DNA of 64,000 nucleotides from Lachnospiraceae bacterium (lineage in GTDB: Bacteria > Bacillota > Clostridia > Lachnospirales > Lachnospiraceae). The notes beneath the pieces were generated by a model. That model was not told the origin of the DNA, searched no databases, and worked only from the letters and a program-made list of their open reading frames with translations. The stretch covers positions 558,001 to 622,000 of the forward strand of contig JAJXRY010000001.1 of NCBI GenBank assembly GCA_021628825.1. The letters are read 5' to 3'. Shown piece by piece: positions 1 through 10,445 of this stretch; within the stretch, counting starts at the first letter, position 1, and each line of letters opens with the position of its first letter. Both the position numbers and the translations under genes were made by a program.

Positions 1-1634
1 TTCCGTTCATAGGTTGGAACATCCACGGATCTGGCATAACCGAAACGGTCCATTAAGAAGACAATATCCATTTCCTCAATCTTCTTTTTCTACATAAACG
101 GCTTCTGCTACATTTTTCGATGACTGTTTTCCGTGGCTTTCCATGTGCCCTGCGGATGTCATCGAGCTCATTCATAATGACCTGCGCCATGGAATCCCGG
201 CGGTCTAAAATATCCTCATACCGGTAAATGTTTGCAAGGGTATCCTCGTGCTCGTTAATCAATGCTTCAAGTTCAAGTCCAATTAATTTATATAAACGCA
301 TCTCTAAGATGGCATTTGCCTGCTTTTCGGTAAAGCAGAGCTGAGAAGCCATAATCTTGGATTCCTTGGAACGAAATTTGATGCCATCGGTCTTTCCTTC
401 GACCAGACAGGCTTTCGCCATGGCACGGTCCTTGGATCCACGTAAAATCTCGATGACAAGATCAATGACGTTACAGGCTTTGATTAAGCCTTCCTGAATT
501 TCCTTGCGTTCCAGCTCCTTTTCAAGGAGTGTGGTATATTTCCGGCGCGCCACTTCAAACTGGAAATCCACATTGTGTTTGATGATCTGCTTAAGGCTCA
601 TAACCTCCGGTCTTCCATCGGCAATAGCCAGCATATTGACACCAAAGGTATCTTCGAGTCTGGTCTTTTTATAGAGCATGTTGACAAAATTCTCAACATC
701 TGCATCCTTACGGAGCTCAATGACAATACGGATGCCCTCCTTGGAAGACTGGTTCGTAATGTCTACAATATCCTGCGTCTTTTTCGTTTCGGAAAGGGCT
801 GCTACGTCCATCAGGAACTTGGAAATGTTAGCTCCGATCATGGGATAGGGGATTTCGGAAATGACCACATTCGTCTTGCCGGCCTTTCCCTTTTCAATAT
901 CCACCTTGCCACGGACCTTAATCTTCCCGACGCCGGTCTCATAAATTTCCAGCAGTTCGTCCTTATTGGTAACGATACCACCGGTCGGAAAATCCGGACC
1001 CTTGATATATTTCATGAATCCTTCTGTGGTAATCTCTTCGTTCTGCATGTAAGCTTTTACCGCATCGGCCACCTCGCCGAGATTGTGAGGAGGAATGCTG
1101 GTTGCCATACCAACGGCAATTCCTTCGGAACCGTTGACTAAGAGGTTTGGAATCTTTACAGGAAGAACGGATGGTTCTTTCTCGGTTTCGTCAAAGTTCG
1201 GGATGAAATCAACAACATCCTTATCCAGGTCTGCCAAAAACGCTTCCTGCGTCACTTTTTCAAGGCGGGCTTCCGTGTATCGCATGGCAGCCGCTCCGTC
1301 GCCTTCGATGTTACCGAAGTTACCGTGTCCGTCAATTAAGGGCATCCCTTTCTTAAAATCCTGTGTCATCACAACCAGCGCATCATAAATGGAGCTGTCT
1401 CCGTGGGGATGGTATTTACCCATGGTATCGCCGACAATACGAGCACTCTTACGGTACGGCTTGTCATAGCGTATTCCCAGTTCATGCATATCGTAAAGCA
1501 CACGGCGCTGTACCGGCTTTAATCCGTCTCTGGCATCCGGCAGGGCACGCGCAATAATAACACTCATGGCATAATCAATATAAGATTTCTGCATCACTTC
1601 CGAATATTCGGTTTTGATGATTTTTTTCTTCCAT
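1..1634 (-). CDS. parC: Type IIA topoisomerase subunit A (ParC/GyrA-like), C-terminus off the left edge
   Basis: Breaks and rejoins DNA in the A2B2 topoisomerase that decatenates or supercoils the chromosome. The catalytic tyrosine lies in the AMRYTEARL motif; the quinolone-region helix HPHGDSSIYDAL keeps Ser and Asp at the usual resistance positions. The likely start is the ATG at 1632-1634 behind AAAGGAATTT, giving MEEKIIKTEYSEV; a 7-T run right after it shifts the frame, and further run errors near 75-120 garble the last part. It follows parE with a 44-base gap, the usual operon order. Because clostridia also carry a dnaA-linked gyrBA, I take this second pair as topoisomerase IV-like; GyrA is the alternative name. 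The C-terminal beta-pinwheel is outside the window. Confidence 0.88.
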
Positions 1635-1678
1635 GAAATAAATTCCTTTCTAAGAAACTCCGGAATCGGTCTGAACAA

Positions 1679-3610
1679 TCAGATATCCAGCTCCGCATCG
1701 GTGGCATGTTCGTAGATAAATGCCTTTCGGGGAGGAACCTCGGTTCCCATCAGCATTTCAGTCACTTCGGATGCCATACGCGCATCTTCAATCTCGACCT
1801 GCTTTAAAATTCTGGACGCCGGATCCAAAGTGGTCTCCCATAACTGCTCCGCATCCATTTCACCAAGACCTTTGTACCGCTGTAAGGTAAAGGGTCCTTT
1901 ATGCTTCTTACGATACTGCTCTAACGCCTTGTCATCGTACAGGTACTCTTCTTCTCCCTTCGAGGGCATCGCCTTATATAACGGCGGCATGGCAATATAA
2001 ACATGTCCTTCGTAAATCAGTTCTGGCATAAACCGGTAGAATAAGGTCAGAAGCAATGTGGAAATATGGGCACCGTCCACATCGGCATCGGCCATAATAA
2101 TAATCTTGTCATAACGAAGCTTCGTGATATCGAAGTCGTTTCCGTATCCTTCGGAAAATCCGCAGCCAAACGCATTGATCATGGTTTTGATTTCGGCATT
2201 CGCCAATACCTTATCAATACTTGCCTTTTCCACGTTCAGGATCTTACCACGGATTGGCAGAATTGCCTGATACGCACGGTCTCTGGCCGTCTTGGCGCTG
2301 CCTCCGGCGGAATCTCCTTCGACAATGAAGATCTCGCACTTGGAAGCATCTCTGGATTCACAGTTTGCAAGCTTTCCGTTTGAATCAAAGGAGAACTTCT
2401 GCTTCGTGAGCATATTGGTCTTTGCCTTTTCTTCGGTTTTACGGATTTTGGCTGCCTTTTCGGCACAGCCGATAATGCTCTTTAAGTTTTTCTAAATTAC
2501 GGTCAAAGTAACGAATGAGTTCATCGCTTGTGACTTTCGCAACGACCTTTGCTGCATCCTGGTTATCGAGCTTTGTTTTTCGTCTGGCCTTCAAAACGGG
2601 GATCCGGATGCTTGACGGAGATCACGGCGGTCATACCGTTACGCACATCGGCGCCGGTGAAGTTCACATCCTTTTTCCTTTAAAAATATTCAGTTCTCTG
2701 GCATAGGTATTGATAATATTTGTGAACGCAGTTTTTAAAGCCGGTAAGATGAGTACCGCCTTCTGCATTGTAAATATTATTACAGAATCCCAGAACATTT
2801 TCGTGGAATTCATTGATATACTGGAAGGCTCCTTCCACGGAAATGCCTTCGCTTTCCCCTTTAAAATAAACGACATCACAGACCGTCTCCGTGGACTTGT
2901 TCATATCCTTGATGAATCCGATGATTCCATCCGGCTCATGGTATTCCACATGGTCTGCTACGTCTTTTTCCTTTTATCTTCAAAAAAATAATGGTAAGTA
3001 ACGGATTTAAGTAGGCCGTTTCATGCAGACGGCTCTTGATATCGTCTTCCTTAAACCGCGTGCGGTCAAAAATGGTATCGTCCGGCAGGAAATTAATCTT
3101 CGTGCCGGTTCCTCTTGCTTTCCCGATCACAGGAGGAAGTCCTTCGACCAGATCTACCGCAGGGATTCCTCTTTCGTAACGGTCTTCGTAAAGGTTTCCA
3201 CCGCTCTTTACCTGAATGGTCAGATGCGTGGATAAGGCATTTACGACCGAGGAACCAACACCGTGCAGACCTCCGCTTGTCTTGTACGCAGAATCGTCGA
3301 ACTTACCGCCTGCGTGAAGCGTCGTGAGCACCAGACGCTCTGCACTGATTCCTTTCTCATGGAGTCCAACCGGAATGCCTCGTCCGTTATCCTCGATGGT
3401 GGCCGATCCGTCTGCCTCGAGCGTTACCCAGATTTTGTCACAGTAACCGGCAAGATGTTCGTCCACGGAATTGTCTACGATTTCATAAATCAGATGGTTT
3501 AAGCCCTTCGTAGAAACACTTCCGATATACATTCCCGGTCTTCGTCTGACCGCTTCCAAGCCTTCCAGCACCGTAATACTGGAAGCGTCATAAACCGCTT
3601 CCTTCGCCAT
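1679..3610 (-). CDS. parE: Type IIA topoisomerase subunit B (ParE/GyrB-like), frame broken
   Basis: ATPase subunit partnering the downstream subunit A. In order: GHKL ATPase with the RRRPGMYIG, DNGRGIP and GGLHGVGSSVVNAL signatures, the transducer domain, then the Toprim domain with EGDSAGGSA and the metal-binding DADVDGAHI, ending ELDI. Repaired length is about 640 residues, normal for ParE/GyrB. The reading frame changes near 2945, 2690 and 2420-2500, all at short homopolymers, so it appears as several pieces; every motif is intact across the pieces, so I read it as one functional gene with sequence errors. Start ATG at 3608-3610 follows AAAGAGGTTTATTAA. First gene of the parE-parC unit. 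Confidence 0.88.
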
Positions 3611-3635
3611 TTAATAAACCTCTTTCTTTGCTTTT

Positions 3636-4518
3636 TCATATCTTTTTGCAGCATGCAACTGCAAGGGAACCCGGTCCGATGTGGCAGGCCACACTTAAGG
3701 ATAAGGGCTGCACAACGATTTCAAATCCCGGGAATTCCTTTAATAATTCTTCTTTAAACTGCAGTGCAGTTTCTAAATCCTTCGTATAGGCAATCTCTAA
3801 CCAGATATTTTTCCGGTGTTGCACCGCCAAAACGGGTTTCCATATCCTTGCGGATGGCAGAAATCATGGTCTGCTTTCCCTGGGATACGGTTCTTGCCTT
3901 GGAAAATGCATCGAGCTTTTCCCCCTGAATGGTAAGTACCGGTTTCAGCTTCAGTAACGAACCGATCGCTGCTGCTGCCGGGGTGATACGGCCGCCCTTT
4001 TTCAGATAAAACAGGGTATCTAACATAATATAAATACTGGAATTGAATTTATCCTCTTCCAGAAATGTCTTGATTTCCGCACCGGTAAGTCCCCGTTCCA
4101 CAAGCAGTAACGCATCCAGGCAGGACTGCCTCTGGGTGACCGAAATCCGCTGATTATTTACAACGTGGACACGATCTATGTAATCCACTTCATCAGCCAG
4201 CATGACTGCGGTCTGACAGGATCCGGACAATCCACTGCTCATCGGAATGTAAACCAGCTCCTCATAATCTGCAAGAAGATCATTCCACAGCTTCATGACC
4301 GAATCCGGGGAAGGCTGGCTGGTTACCACATTGGCACCGCCCTCTAACTTCTCATAGAAGCCCTCCTGTGTCAGGCTGATGTCTTCAAAGTACTCCGTAT
4401 CGTCAATCATAAAAGGCATCGGAAGTACAAATAAGCCAAGTTCCTTTGCTTCCTTCTGGGTTATTCCACTGTTCGAATCTGTTACTACTGCAATTTTCTT
4501 ACTCAATCGGTTCACCAA
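3636..4518 (-). CDS. DegV family protein (FakB-like fatty acid-binding), frame broken
   Basis: DegV proteins hold a fatty acid so the kinase FakA can phosphorylate it for phospholipid synthesis. The N-terminus has the strand-loop VVTDSNSGI and the family TSQPSP motif; a second lobe contains GRITPAAAAIGSLLKLKP, and the C-terminus ends VACCKKI. Repaired length is about 290 residues, normal for DegV. The frame shifts near 3810-3830 in an ATTTTTCC run. The start is uncertain: TTG at 4518 or GTG three bases later lie close behind GGAAGG, with another TTG downstream. recG lies 21 bases upstream and fakA follows recG, so kinase and carrier are near neighbours, which supports the FakB reading without naming the lipid. 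Confidence 0.85.
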
Positions 4519-4539
4519 TCCTTCCCAAATATCTTACTT

Positions 4540-6596
4540 TCAGATCGACTTAAAGTCAATCAGTTTCGTTGTATTCTCTTCCAAATATTCCCTTAATGCG
4601 GCATTCCGGCTCTGCATCAGATCTTCATCTTCCGCAAGCAGATGATCTACCGTCTGGCTGATCTTTTTCAAAAAAGAGGCATCCTGATAAACATCCGCAA
4701 TCTTGAATTCCATCAATCCGCTCTGCCGGATTCCGAAAAGATCCCCCGGCCCGCGCAGCTTCAAATCCTGTTCTGCAATATAAAAGCCGTCATTGGAATC
4801 ATTCAGAATCTTTAGCCGTTTGTTGTTTTCAGGCTTTTCGGAATGATTCATAAAAATACAGTAGGACTGTTCCTTTCCACGTCCGATCCGGCCGCGGAGC
4901 TGATGGAGCTGTGCCAGTCCGAAGCGTTCCGCATTCTCGACCAGCATGACGGTTGCATTCGGTACATTGATACCGACTTCAATTACGGTTGTGGAAACTA
5001 AAACATCAATATTTCCTTTTGCAAACTGATCCATGATTTCCTGCTTCTGATCGGCTTTCATCTTGCCATGGATCATTTCCACACGGATCTTCGGATTCAG
5101 CTTCTCCCGGAGAAGCTTCGTATAGTCGGTTACGTTCTCGACATCATTCAGTGCTTCGTTTTCTTCAACCATCGGACAGATTACATACACCTGTCTCCCG
5201 GCGGCAACCTCCTTTTCGATAAAGGCATATGCTTTCGGACGATATGAAACACCGACCACACAGTTCTTCACAGGAAGTCGCTCGGCAGGCCGTTCATCCA
5301 CAAAGGGAAATATGCAGATCCCCCATACAGGATAATCGCAAGGGTACGGGGAATCGGCGTCGCACTCATGACAAGCACATGGGGGCTGCCGCCCTTTTCT
5401 CCGAAGCGTTCCCTCTGGCGCACACCGAAACGATGCTGCTCATCGGTAATAACCAGTGCAAGCCTTTGAAAGGATACCTTGTCCTGAATCAGAGCATGCG
5501 TTCCAATCACGAGATTCACACTGCCATCGGCAATCTGCTGATAGGCCTCCTTTTTGGCTTTGGCACTCATGGATCCGGTTAATAAGACCGGCTTAAACGG
5601 AAGCTCATATTCCTTCGTCATGGCGCAGATCTGTTCAAAATGCTGGGTGGCAAGAATTTCCGTCGGTGCCATCAACGCTCCCTGATAGCCGTTATCCACA
5701 CACAAAAGGAGAGCTAAAAAGGCAAGGATCGTTTTACCGGATCCGACATCGCCCTGAATCAGGCGGTTCATGCACCGGCCACCGGTAAGATCTTCTACAA
5801 TTTCTCCGTAAACCCGTTTCTGTGCTCCAGTAAGCGAATAAGGGAGCTGTTCCATAAGGCGCTCCGGCCATGCGGTTTCCAGCATGGGATACATGGTATC
5901 CTCTTCCTTGATCTGCTTCATCTTCCGGATCATCAAAAGGAACAGAAACAATTCGTCAAAGACCAGCCTCCTGCGGCCCTCTGCAAGCTCTTCGTAGCTT
6001 TCCGGAAAATGAATCCGTTTCAGGGCTTCCTTCCGGTCAAGAAGGTGATATTCCTTTACGATTTCCGGTGGCACAAACTCCGGTTCCTCATATTCCGGAA
6101 GAACCTGTGCGATGCATTTCCGGATCAGATGATTGGTCAGTCCCTTGGTCAGACCATAAACCGGCTGAAGCTGCATGCGCAGCTTTTCATATTCGTCCCT
6201 GCCGTAGATCACCGGCTGCTCCATACGGTACTGCCCGTGTTCTTCCTGCAGCTTTCCATAGAAAAGATAACAGGCTCCGGAAATCAGCTTTGATTTCAGG
6301 TACGGCATATTGAAAAAGATTAAGGTTACTACATCCTGACCGTCAGTTGCTTTGCCCGTCCCAATGGTCAGGTTCCGGAACTTCATAAAGGAAAAGCTTC
6401 CCTGCAGCTGCAGAAATACCGCAATCATATCTCCGTCCTGCGCATCATTTAATTTTCTGGGTTCCGGATAAACCACATAATCTCTTGGATAATCGTGAAT
6501 GAGATCTTCTACCGTATCAATCCCGATCTTTCGAAAAAGTCTGGCCGTTTTTTCACCGACTCCTTTTACAGACAGGATATCGTTTGTCGAATTCAT
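4540..6596 (-). CDS. recG: ATP-dependent DNA helicase RecG, frame broken
   Basis: Remodels stalled replication forks and Holliday junctions. The N-terminal wedge begins with a helix-hairpin-helix-like VKGVGEKTARLF; the helicase core has Walker A GDVGSGKTI, motif II as DEQH, motif III VMSATPIPRT, and the C-terminal motif QLRGRIGRG. About 685 residues, the usual RecG length. The frame breaks between 5268 and 5330, where one extra G in a G run and one extra T in a CCCTTTG run together explain the two-base offset and restore the family ILYGDLHIS...VDERP junction. Start ATG at 6594-6596 after AAGGGGTG. Gene order recG-fakA-asp23 with rpmB divergent matches the classical Firmicute layout. Confidence 0.93.
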
Positions 6597-6650
6597 TTTT
6601 CACCCCTTACAACCACTATATGTAGCTTTTGTTTCTACTTCTTACTATAT

Positions 6651-6681
6651 GCAAAAAGGACGGTCGAACCGTCCTTTTTGC
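6651..6681 (-). terminator. Rho-independent terminator after fakA
   Basis: A 14-base perfect inverted repeat, GCAAAAAGGACGGT with its complement, around a TCGA loop. On the minus strand the stem ends in a T run (CCTTTTTGC). It lies between the fakA stop and the recG start and so ends the asp23-fakA transcript. Confidence 0.85.
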
Positions 6682-6728
6682 ATTGTATTTGATTGTTACA
6701 TTCACTTTATCATTTTTCGTTCCGATCT

Positions 6729-8390
6729 TTATTCCATGGAAATCACGTAATAATAAATCGGCTGTCCACCCATCTGCAATTCTACATCACAATCCGGATA
6801 GGTTTCTTCTACTTTCGCTTTGACTGCTTCGGCAGCTTCTTCGGTTACATCCGAACCATAGTAAATGCTGATCAGCTCCAGATCGTCATGCATCATGGCC
6901 TTAATCATGTTGAAGGTAACCTCTTCCATGTCGCGTCCGACAGAAAGAATACCGGAATCACCGATTCCCATATAATCACCCTGCTTGATTTCCTTATCGT
7001 CAATCATGGTATCACGAACAGCGTAGGTAACCTGACCGGTTAACACATTCTTGATTTCACATTCCATGGTTGCCGCATTGTCCTCCGGATCCATATCCGG
7101 TACATAATTAATGATCGCGGTAATTCCCTGCGGAACGGTCTTGGTCGGGATCACAATGATCTTCTTGTCTTCGACCATGGTCTTCGCCTGATTCGCTGCA
7201 AGGATAATGTTCTTGTTGTTCGGAAGAATAAAGATCGTATCGGCATTTACCTTATCGATCGCATTCAGCATATCTTCGGTACTCGGGTTCATGGTCTGAC
7301 CGCCCTCGATGATGTAGTCCGCACCAAGTCCCTTGAAGATTTCGCTCATGCCTTCGCCTACGGAAACAGCAATAAAACCAACCTCCTTATGAGGCATTTC
7401 CGGTTCCTTCTTCTGCTCCTGCTCTTTTAACTGCTGTTCCTTAAAGAGCTTTTCCTGATGCTCTAAACGCATGTTGTCAATCTTCATGTTGGATAATGCA
7501 CCATACTTCAATGCTCTCTGGATGGCAAGTCCGGGATCATTGGTATGTACATGTACCTTAACCACATCCCCGTCTGCAACAACCACAATGGAATCACCGA
7601 TGGATTCCAGATATTCCTTGAGATCAATTTCGTTCTTGATATTGAAGGTCTTATTTAATAAGATGATAAACTCGGTGCAGTAACCGTACTTAATCTCCTG
7701 TTCTACAGAGGAAGCAGGTCCTTCCTTGGCAGCGCCATCCTTCGGAGCTTCTAAGGTAAAGTCCACTTCTTTGCCAAGGAATGCATCAAAGGCCCCCTTC
7801 ATCACCTGCATAAGTCCCTGACCGCCGGAGTCCACCACACCTGCCTGTTTTAAAACAGGAAGCATATCAGGAGTCTGCGCTAATACTTCATCTCCGTATT
7901 CGATGACCTGACGGAAATAAAGCTCCATATCGTCACAGCCTTCTTCCGCTAATTCTCTTGCCTTGTCTGCCATTCCCTTCGCTACGGTAAGAATGGTTCC
8001 TTCCTTCGGCTTCATAACGGCCTTGTAAGCAGATTCCACAGCCTTTTCGGTAGCGGTTGCCAGTGTCGGGATATCGATTTCTTCGCATTCGCGGATCGTC
8101 TTCGTAAATCCACGGAATAACTGGGAAAGGATGACACCGGAGTTTCCTCTGGCACCCCGTAAGGAGCCGGAAGAAATTGCTTTACAAATTGTCATCATGT
8201 CTTCATCCTGGAGGTTTACCACTTCCTTGGCTGCAGACATAATTGTAAGCGTCATATTCGTACCGGTATCACCATCGGGAACCGGAAATACGTTTAATTC
8301 ATTAATCCATTCTTTCTTTACTTCGAGATTTTTCGCACCGGCTAAGAACATCTTTGCAAGCATCTTAGCATTGATCTTATTGCTATTCAC
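6729..8390 (-). CDS. fakA: Fatty acid kinase catalytic subunit FakA (YloV, DAK2 domain)
   Basis: ATP-dependent kinase that makes acyl-phosphate from fatty acids bound by DegV/FakB proteins. The N-terminal DhaL/DAK2 domain has the nucleotide/metal signature NVFPVPDGDTGTNM and the GARGNSGVILSQ helix; a middle domain and a C-terminal FakA_C/DegV-like half follow, ending in the family YYVISME-like tail. 553 residues, matching YloV, and unbroken. The start is GTG at 8388-8390 with AGGAGG twelve bases upstream. It directly follows asp23, the conserved yloU-yloV pair. A linker around residues 310-330 is rich in Glu, Gln and Lys. Confidence 0.92.
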   Translation of the reverse strand: MNSNKINAKMLAKMFLAGAKNLEVKKEWINELNVFPVPDGDTGTNMTLTIMSAAKEVVNLQDEDMMTICKAISSGSLRGARGNSGVILSQLFRGFTKTIRECEEIDIPTLATATEKAVESAYKAVMKPKEGTILTVAKGMADKARELAEEGCDDMELYFRQVIEYGDEVLAQTPDMLPVLKQAGVVDSGGQGLMQVMKGAFDAFLGKEVDFTLEAPKDGAAKEGPASSVEQEIKYGYCTEFIILLNKTFNIKNEIDLKEYLESIGDSIVVVADGDVVKVHVHTNDPGLAIQRALKYGALSNMKIDNMRLEHQEKLFKEQQLKEQEQKKEPEMPHKEVGFIAVSVGEGMSEIFKGLGADYIIEGGQTMNPSTEDMLNAIDKVNADTIFILPNNKNIILAANQAKTMVEDKKIIVIPTKTVPQGITAIINYVPDMDPEDNAATMECEIKNVLTGQVTYAVRDTMIDDKEIKQGDYMGIGDSGILSVGRDMEEVTFNMIKAMMHDDLELISIYYGSDVTEEAAEAVKAKVEETYPDCDVELQMGGQPIYYYVISME

Positions 8391-8404
8391 TGTAAAGCTT
8401 CCTC

Positions 8405-8792
8405 CTAATCAATCACTTTTACACCTTCGACAAAGATGTTTATTTTTCTCAATTTCGATTCCGGTAAATTCCTCTACCTTATATTTGACATTACTGATCA
8501 GATTGTTTGATACAGCAAGAATACTTACTCCATAAGCAACAATAATATGAAAATTAATCACCAGCTTATTGTTATGAACCATAACATTGATTCCGCGGGT
8601 CATGCTGTCAAGCTTAAGAAGCTTCACAAGACCGTCCCTCATGTTGATTCCCGCCATACCGACAACGCCAAAGCATTCCATTGCAACGCTTCCTGCATAC
8701 TGCGCAATCGCTTCATTGTCAATGGAAATATTTCCCATGCTGGTATTAATTGAAGTCATTTTATTTGAATACTTCATTGTAGAAGATTTCAT
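8405..8792 (-). CDS. Asp23/Gls24 family protein (YloU), C-terminus frame broken
   Basis: Small alpha/beta protein of the Asp23/Gls24 family, tied to envelope stress and almost always encoded next to fakA. Residues 12-125 cover the domain, including GNISIDNEAIAQYAGSVA and VIVAYGVSILAVSNNL. As written the protein ends in KHLCRRCKSD, but removing one A from the AAAAA at 8443-8447 gives the family ending EKINIFVEGVKVID with a stop at 8405-8407 just before fakA. Start ATG at 8790-8792 follows AAGGAGGG. The first ten residues may be an N-terminal extension or a late methionine may be used. Confidence 0.87.
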
Positions 8793-8909
8793 AAGTAGCC
8801 CTCCTTCTTTTTAAACATATATTAGGTATTATAACCTCTGTCCGCAAAAAAATGAAACCAATTTTTTTCAAAAATATCATAATTTTTCAAAAACATGTAA
8901 AAATTCCAC

Positions 8910-8938
8910 TTGCATTCTATAAGGATATCTGCTATTAT
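8910..8938 (+). promoter_or_regulatory. Sigma-A-type promoter for rpmB
   Basis: TTGCAT at 8910-8915 and TATTAT at 8933-8938 with an exact 17-base spacer, 42 bases before the rpmB start codon. It lies in the 188-base AT-rich gap shared with the divergent asp23-fakA unit. Confidence 0.7.
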
Positions 8939-8980
8939 ACAACTGTTGCGGTTATATTTAAATTGTTAGGAGGTGCTACG

Positions 8981-9167
8981 ATGGCTAAATGTGATGTTTG
9001 CGGGAAGGGCGTACATTTTTGGGAATAATGTAAGCCATTCTCATAGAAGGTCTAACAGAATTTGGAATTCTAACATTAAGAGCGTTAAGTGTAAAGTAAA
9101 CGGAGCTTCCAAGAGAATGCACGTTTGTACAAACTGTCTGAAGTCCGGAGCTGTTGAAAGAGCTTAA
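8981..9167 (+). CDS. rpmB: 50S ribosomal protein L28, one-base frameshift
   Basis: Large-subunit ribosomal protein. Translation starts MAKCDVCGKGVHF with the paired cysteines CxxC, continues NNVSHSHRRSNR, and the second cysteine pair is in HVCTNCLKSGAVERA, so it is the zinc-binding (C+) form. The frame breaks at the TTTTT at 9016-9020: four Ts restore VHFGNNVSH. L28 is essential in most bacteria and 62 residues is the normal length, so this break is the clearest sign that run-length errors, not gene decay, explain the broken genes here. ATG at 8981 sits behind AGGAGGTG. Confidence 0.93.
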
Positions 9168-9196
9168 TTACTTAATGGAATTAAAACAAATGACTT

Positions 9197-9224
9197 GGGC
9201 AAGCGATTTTCGCTTGCCCTTTTC
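9197..9224 (+). terminator. Terminator after rpmB
   Basis: Stem GGGCAAGCG / CGCTTGCCC with a short ATTTT loop followed by TTTTC on the plus strand, 30 bases past the rpmB stop. It also separates rpmB from the convergent minus-strand operon. Confidence 0.85.
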
Positions 9225-9803
9225 TTATGCCCAACGGCCAAATTCATAGCTTCTCTTCAACTCTTCATAAATCCGGTTGATGACAAGAACCATTTCGGTA
9301 TCTCCTGCCACATTGTCCGGATGAAACATCTTTAACAGATCCCGGTAACGCTTCTTTAATGCAAGCTGGCTGTTCACTCCCTGAAAAAGCATTTCCGCCA
9401 TCTGATCGCTCCGTTCCCTGTGAAGATCCCGTTCATGCACCTTCTGTTCGGAATGAAACTGCAGCTTTTCTTTTTCAAAGGCTTTCCGTTCTGCATCGAG
9501 CTGGACAAAGCCATTCTTTAAGATCTCCATTTTCTTATCAAAGAACTGCTCGTCCTGCTTTAAACGCTTCCGTTCAATGACCAGCTTCCGGTTTACTTCC
9601 AGCATTTCATCCCGGAACTGGGCGCGCTCTTCAATGAACTTCTCCTGTGTATGAATAAATTCACTGCGTTCCATTTCCAGACGGATGTTTTCCCGAAACA
9701 GCCATCCTTTCAGTTCATTTAATTCTTCCGTATCTCCCGTCACCAGAATTTTTTCAAAATCATCGTGACAGTCAACCGGCTTCCCCTTCCGCTCACCATC
9801 CAT
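9225..9803 (-). CDS. Coiled-coil protein with C-terminal J-domain
   Basis: A 192-residue protein I cannot assign to a named family. Residues 35-135 are a highly charged heptad-rich coiled coil (many E, R, K, Q). Residues 146-186 look like a J-domain core: a basic helix LKKRYRDLLKMF, the diagnostic HPD at 161-163, then a second helix with NRIYEELKRSY. J-domains stimulate the ATPase of DnaK, so a cochaperone or DnaK-recruiting role is inferred. I chose the ATG at 9801-9803 because GGAGGAGATACC precedes it; a longer reading to 9848 lacks a ribosome site. It is the last gene of the division/sporulation run and ends at the rpmB terminator. Confidence 0.72.
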   Translation of the reverse strand: MDGERKGKPVDCHDDFEKILVTGDTEELNELKGWLFRENIRLEMERSEFIHTQEKFIEERAQFRDEMLEVNRKLVIERKRLKQDEQFFDKKMEILKNGFVQLDAERKAFEKEKLQFHSEQKVHERDLHRERSDQMAEMLFQGVNSQLALKKRYRDLLKMFHPDNVAGDTEMVLVINRIYEELKRSYEFGRWA

Positions 9804-9829
9804 GGTATCTCCTCCGGGGCAAAGCCCCA

Positions 9830-9973
9830 TTATCCACAATAATAACAATTATATCCGATTAACAGCAACAATCCGATAATAATCAACGCAATCAGATAAT
9901 GATGTGTCAAAAGCAGCATCAGAACCATTCCAACCGCAATCCAGAATGCGATAAAACCAATTAATTTTTTCAA
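9830..9973 (-). CDS. Small 47-residue membrane protein, TTG start
   Basis: Short reading frame beginning MKKLIGFIAFWIAVGM. Two hydrophobic helices (about residues 4-22 and 27-41) joined by a THHY turn, then a cysteine tail YNCYYCG. The TTG start at 9971-9973 has GAGGATGAC just upstream. It sits between gerW and the J-domain gene in the same direction. No function can be assigned; the gap would otherwise be empty, and the initiator context plus clean two-helix pattern support a real gene. Confidence 0.6.
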   Translation of the reverse strand: MKKLIGFIAFWIAVGMVLMLLLTHHYLIALIIIGLLLLIGYNCYYCG

Positions 9974-10045
9974 AAGTCATCCTCATAATCGGGTTCTTAT
10001 CTTATTCTATGCAGCGGGGAACGTTTCCATGCAGACCAGGATCAC

Positions 10046-10445
10046 TTACGATTCCTTTTTCTCTTCCGGAAAAGCTGCTTCTACAGCTGCATCATCATCG
10101 ATCATCTCTTCTTTCGGCGCTGTAAACTTGTCTACGATATCCGGAATCATATCAAGCACCTTCGTCATGGTATCCTGATTTTTGATATTGACAAGCTTCG
10201 TAGAGCCATTTTTGATAACAAGCACTGCACTCGGGGTCATCTTACCGCTGAAACCACCGCCACCACCGTTTTTCTTATCTCCCGCGGAGGCACCTGCCCC
10301 AACACCAAAGGAAACATCCACAAGCGGCAGAATGATCGTATCGCCAATCTGTGTTGCTTCCCCGACTACCGTTTTTCGTAGATAACACCGTATTCATTCC
10401 CTTCATCAGGGATTCAATCACTCCTGTAAAGTTATTATCAGCCAT
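10046..10445 (-). CDS. gerW: GerW family sporulation protein (YtfJ), frame broken
   Basis: Spore protein needed for normal germination in Bacillus. Begins MADNNFTGVIESLMKGMNTVL; the centre has the hallmark glycine-rich VSFGVGAGASAGDKKNGGGGG and SGKMTPSAVLVIKNG segments; the C-terminus is acidic. About 132 residues, typical. One extra T in the run 10372-10376 breaks the frame between STK and TVVGEATQIGD. ATG at 10443-10445 overlaps the stop of the upstream DUF2953 gene (TAATG), indicating coupled translation. Same ytfI-ytfJ order as Bacillus. Confidence 0.9.

Noticed and set aside
575..1557. Plus-strand open frames opposite parC
   Set aside because: They are antisense shadows of a conserved gene with no start context and no recognisable protein pattern.
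1679..3610. Several short separate genes in place of parE
   Set aside because: The pieces join into one ParE with all motifs in order; breaks coincide with runs.
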